In this document: positions 12,056 to 13,430 of the stretch, one piece after another
Position numbering within the stretch: the stretch's first letter is position 1
Layout: every line of letters starts with the position of its first letter
NCBI GenBank assembly: GCA_964455685.1
Contig: CAYVZE010000070.1
Location: 1 to 13,430 of the forward strand
DNA: 13,430 bases
Source of the DNA: ZC4RG30 sp964455685
GTDB taxonomy: Bacteria; Pseudomonadota; Gammaproteobacteria; Steroidobacterales; Steroidobacteraceae
Reading direction: 5' to 3'
Translations under genes and position numbers: made by a program
Notes under the pieces: model-generated
Database searches by the model: none
Told to the model about the DNA's origin: nothing
Seen by the model: only the letters and a program-made list of their open reading frames with translations

Positions 12056-13430
12056 TGCACCGTAACACCCCAGGTGCGCGGGTCGGCCGGCTGGCCGGCG
12101 ATCAGGCCGGTGTTGCCGGGGGTGGTGGCAAGCTGCTCGAAGTACTTCTTGTCGAAGGCGTTCTTCACCCAGCCGTACACGTCCCAGCTGCCGCTGGCGC
12201 GGAAGCCGAAGCGCAGGTTGGTCAGGCCATAGCCCCCCACGTCGGTGTAGATCGAACGCGAGGGGTTCGACGAGAAGCGGCTGCGGGCGCTGCCGTCATA
12301 GGCGAAGTACACCTGGCCCTCGCGGCCCAGCAGATTCGCCGGGTGCTTGTACTGGAAGCCCCAGGCGCCGGCCCAGCGCGAGATGCCCGCGATCCACTGG
12401 CCCGAAATGTCGCAGTTGGCCGGGCTGAAGCCGCCCGGCGTGCCCGGGGGGCTCGGCGGGTTGGCGGCGCTGGCGGTGGTGCCGCCGGCCAGCTCGGGCG
12501 GGCACGGCGCATCCGGGAAGCTGACGTACTTGCCGTCGGTGAACGCGCCGTTCACGTAGATGCTCCAGCGGTCGTTCGGATCCCAGGAGAAATCCGCCTC
12601 GACGCCACGCACGCGCACCTTCTCGGCGCCGGCCAGGTAGCCGCGCAGCACGCCCACGGCGTTGTTGGTCACCGTGGTCTGGAAGTCGTTCACCTCGGTC
12701 CAGAAGCCGGCCACGTTCAGCGTCGCGGTGCGGTTCAGGAACTGGGTCTTCACGCCCGCCTCATAGCTGTTCACCTTCTCCGGGTCCACCGTGGAGGCCT
12801 CGAGCAGCGGGTTGCCGACCGCGTCGGTGGGCACGCCGTTGAGCGTGATGCCGCCGGTCTTGAAGCTGCGCGCGTAGGTGACGTAGGTCAGCACGTCGGG
12901 GTTGATCTCATAGGCGAGCTTCAGGTCGCCCGAGAGGTTCCAGTCCTTGAACGTGGCGTCATAGTGCTGCGGGGCGAGCACGCTGCGCTGCTGCACCAGG
13001 CGCGGGTCGGCATAGGCCGGATCCGTGCTCAGCACCGGCAGCTCCACGCCATCGCCGTTGACCACGGTGGAGTGGTAGGAGCCCTTCTTCTTGTCCCAGT
13101 TCAGGCGCAGGCCGGGCTCGACGCGGAAGCGGTCGTTCACCTTGAACGACAGCTGGCCGAACAGCGCCGCGCTGGTGTTGCGCAGGTCGATGTCGTTGTA
13201 CGAGGTCAGGCCCAGCAGCACCGTCGGGTCCTGCGACAGCGCGTTGGTGGGATTCAGCAGCCATGCGCTGGCGGCCGCCCCCTGCTGCTGCACGCCGTCG
13301 GTGTGCAGCTTCTGGTGGAAGCCGAACAGGCCCACCACGTAGTCGATGCGGTCACCCACGTAGGAGTAGCGGAACTCCTGCGTGTACTGGTCCTGGTGGC
13401 TGGGGTTCTCCGACTTGGTGGTCACCGGCA
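12043..13430 (-). CDS. TonB-dependent outer-membrane receptor, C-terminal barrel (N-terminus outside window)
   Basis: About 462 residues of the beta barrel of a second TonB-dependent receptor; the frame is open through the right edge, so the plug, TonB box and start are missing. Barrel strands typical of the family include YTQEFRYSYVGDRIDYVVGLF, LRNTSAALFGQLSF, FRVEPGLRLNWD, YVTYARSFKTGG, YEAGVKTQFLNRTATLNV, VRVRGVEADFSW and LTNLRFGF, and the chain ends WGVTVQASF with the terminal Phe used by the outer-membrane assembly machinery. The GTG at 13425 is an internal Val codon. The gene is 29 bases upstream of the sulfate-binding gene. TonB-dependent receptors linked to sulfate-ester use are known (SftP of Pseudomonas putida), which makes an organosulfur substrate a reasonable guess. 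It shows no obvious close relation to the receptor at 5324-8053 beyond the general fold. Confidence 0.9.
   Translation of the reverse strand, partial: PVTTKSENPSHQDQYTQEFRYSYVGDRIDYVVGLFGFHQKLHTDGVQQQGAAASAWLLNPTNALSQDPTVLLGLTSYNDIDLRNTSAALFGQLSFKVNDRFRVEPGLRLNWDKKKGSYHSTVVNGDGVELPVLSTDPAYADPRLVQQRSVLAPQHYDATFKDWNLSGDLKLAYEINPDVLTYVTYARSFKTGGITLNGVPTDAVGNPLLEASTVDPEKVNSYEAGVKTQFLNRTATLNVAGFWTEVNDFQTTVTNNAVGVLRGYLAGAEKVRVRGVEADFSWDPNDRWSIYVNGAFTDGKYVSFPDAPCPPELAGGTTASAANPPSPPGTPGGFSPANCDISGQWIAGISRWAGAWGFQYKHPANLLGREGQVYFAYDGSARSRFSSNPSRSIYTDVGGYGLTNLRFGFRASGSWDVYGWVKNAFDKKYFEQLATTPGNTGLIAGQPADPRTWGVTVQASF

Noticed and set aside
1..13430. Mobile elements, CRISPR arrays, tRNA or rRNA genes
   Set aside because: I saw no transposase or integrase motifs, no regularly spaced repeats, and no tRNA T-loop pattern or rRNA sequence on either strand.

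Overview
The window is uniformly GC-rich and densely coded. It holds ten protein genes: one partial gene on the plus strand at the left edge, and nine genes that all read leftwards on the minus strand. Several things suggest a Gammaproteobacterium with many outer-membrane receptors, perhaps of the Steroidobacteraceae/Xanthomonadales type. These are two TonB-dependent receptors, a CysB-type LysR regulator, a Sbp-type sulfate-binding lipoprotein, and secreted or membrane DUF families that I associate with such genomes. The taxon is an inference from family content, not from a marker gene.

Right block (about 9960-13430, transcribed leftwards): the 3' part of a TonB-dependent receptor, then a Sbp-like sulfate-binding lipoprotein, then a CysB-like regulator, with gaps of 29 and 36 bases. 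This looks like a sulfur-scavenging operon. Two of its three genes (the receptor and the regulator) end inside a perfect 10-bp inverted repeat whose 3-base loop is the TGA stop codon. The hairpin at the receptor end is followed by four U and the strong ribosome-binding site of the sulfate-binding gene, so it may act as an attenuator.

Middle gap (9614-9970): 357 bases without a gene. It contains a textbook intrinsic terminator pointing rightwards, although no plus-strand gene precedes it, and a promoter-like sequence about 130 bases upstream. Together they outline a possible small RNA of about 150 nt.

Left block (9613 down to 2063, perhaps to 419, transcribed leftwards): an FAD/NAD(P)-binding protein, a complete TonB-dependent receptor, a small secreted DUF6152-type protein with a predicted His-His mature N-terminus, two secreted paralogues with a 'PD-SG-W' motif, and two paralogous four-helix membrane proteins of the DUF6644 type. 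From DUF6152 onwards the genes are joined by overlaps or gaps of 1-7 bases, so they are very probably translated together. An M20-family metallopeptidase with an N-terminal membrane or signal segment follows after 108 bases. It overlaps tail-to-tail with a Vat-type hexapeptide-repeat acetyltransferase coming from the left edge.

The cassette from receptor to DUF6644 pair has one component for each envelope layer: an outer-membrane transporter, three periplasmic proteins and two inner-membrane proteins. No function is established for any of the five small proteins. It is the best candidate in this window for an undescribed system; uptake or handling of a metal or small ligand is the working guess, but the substrate cannot be read from the sequence.
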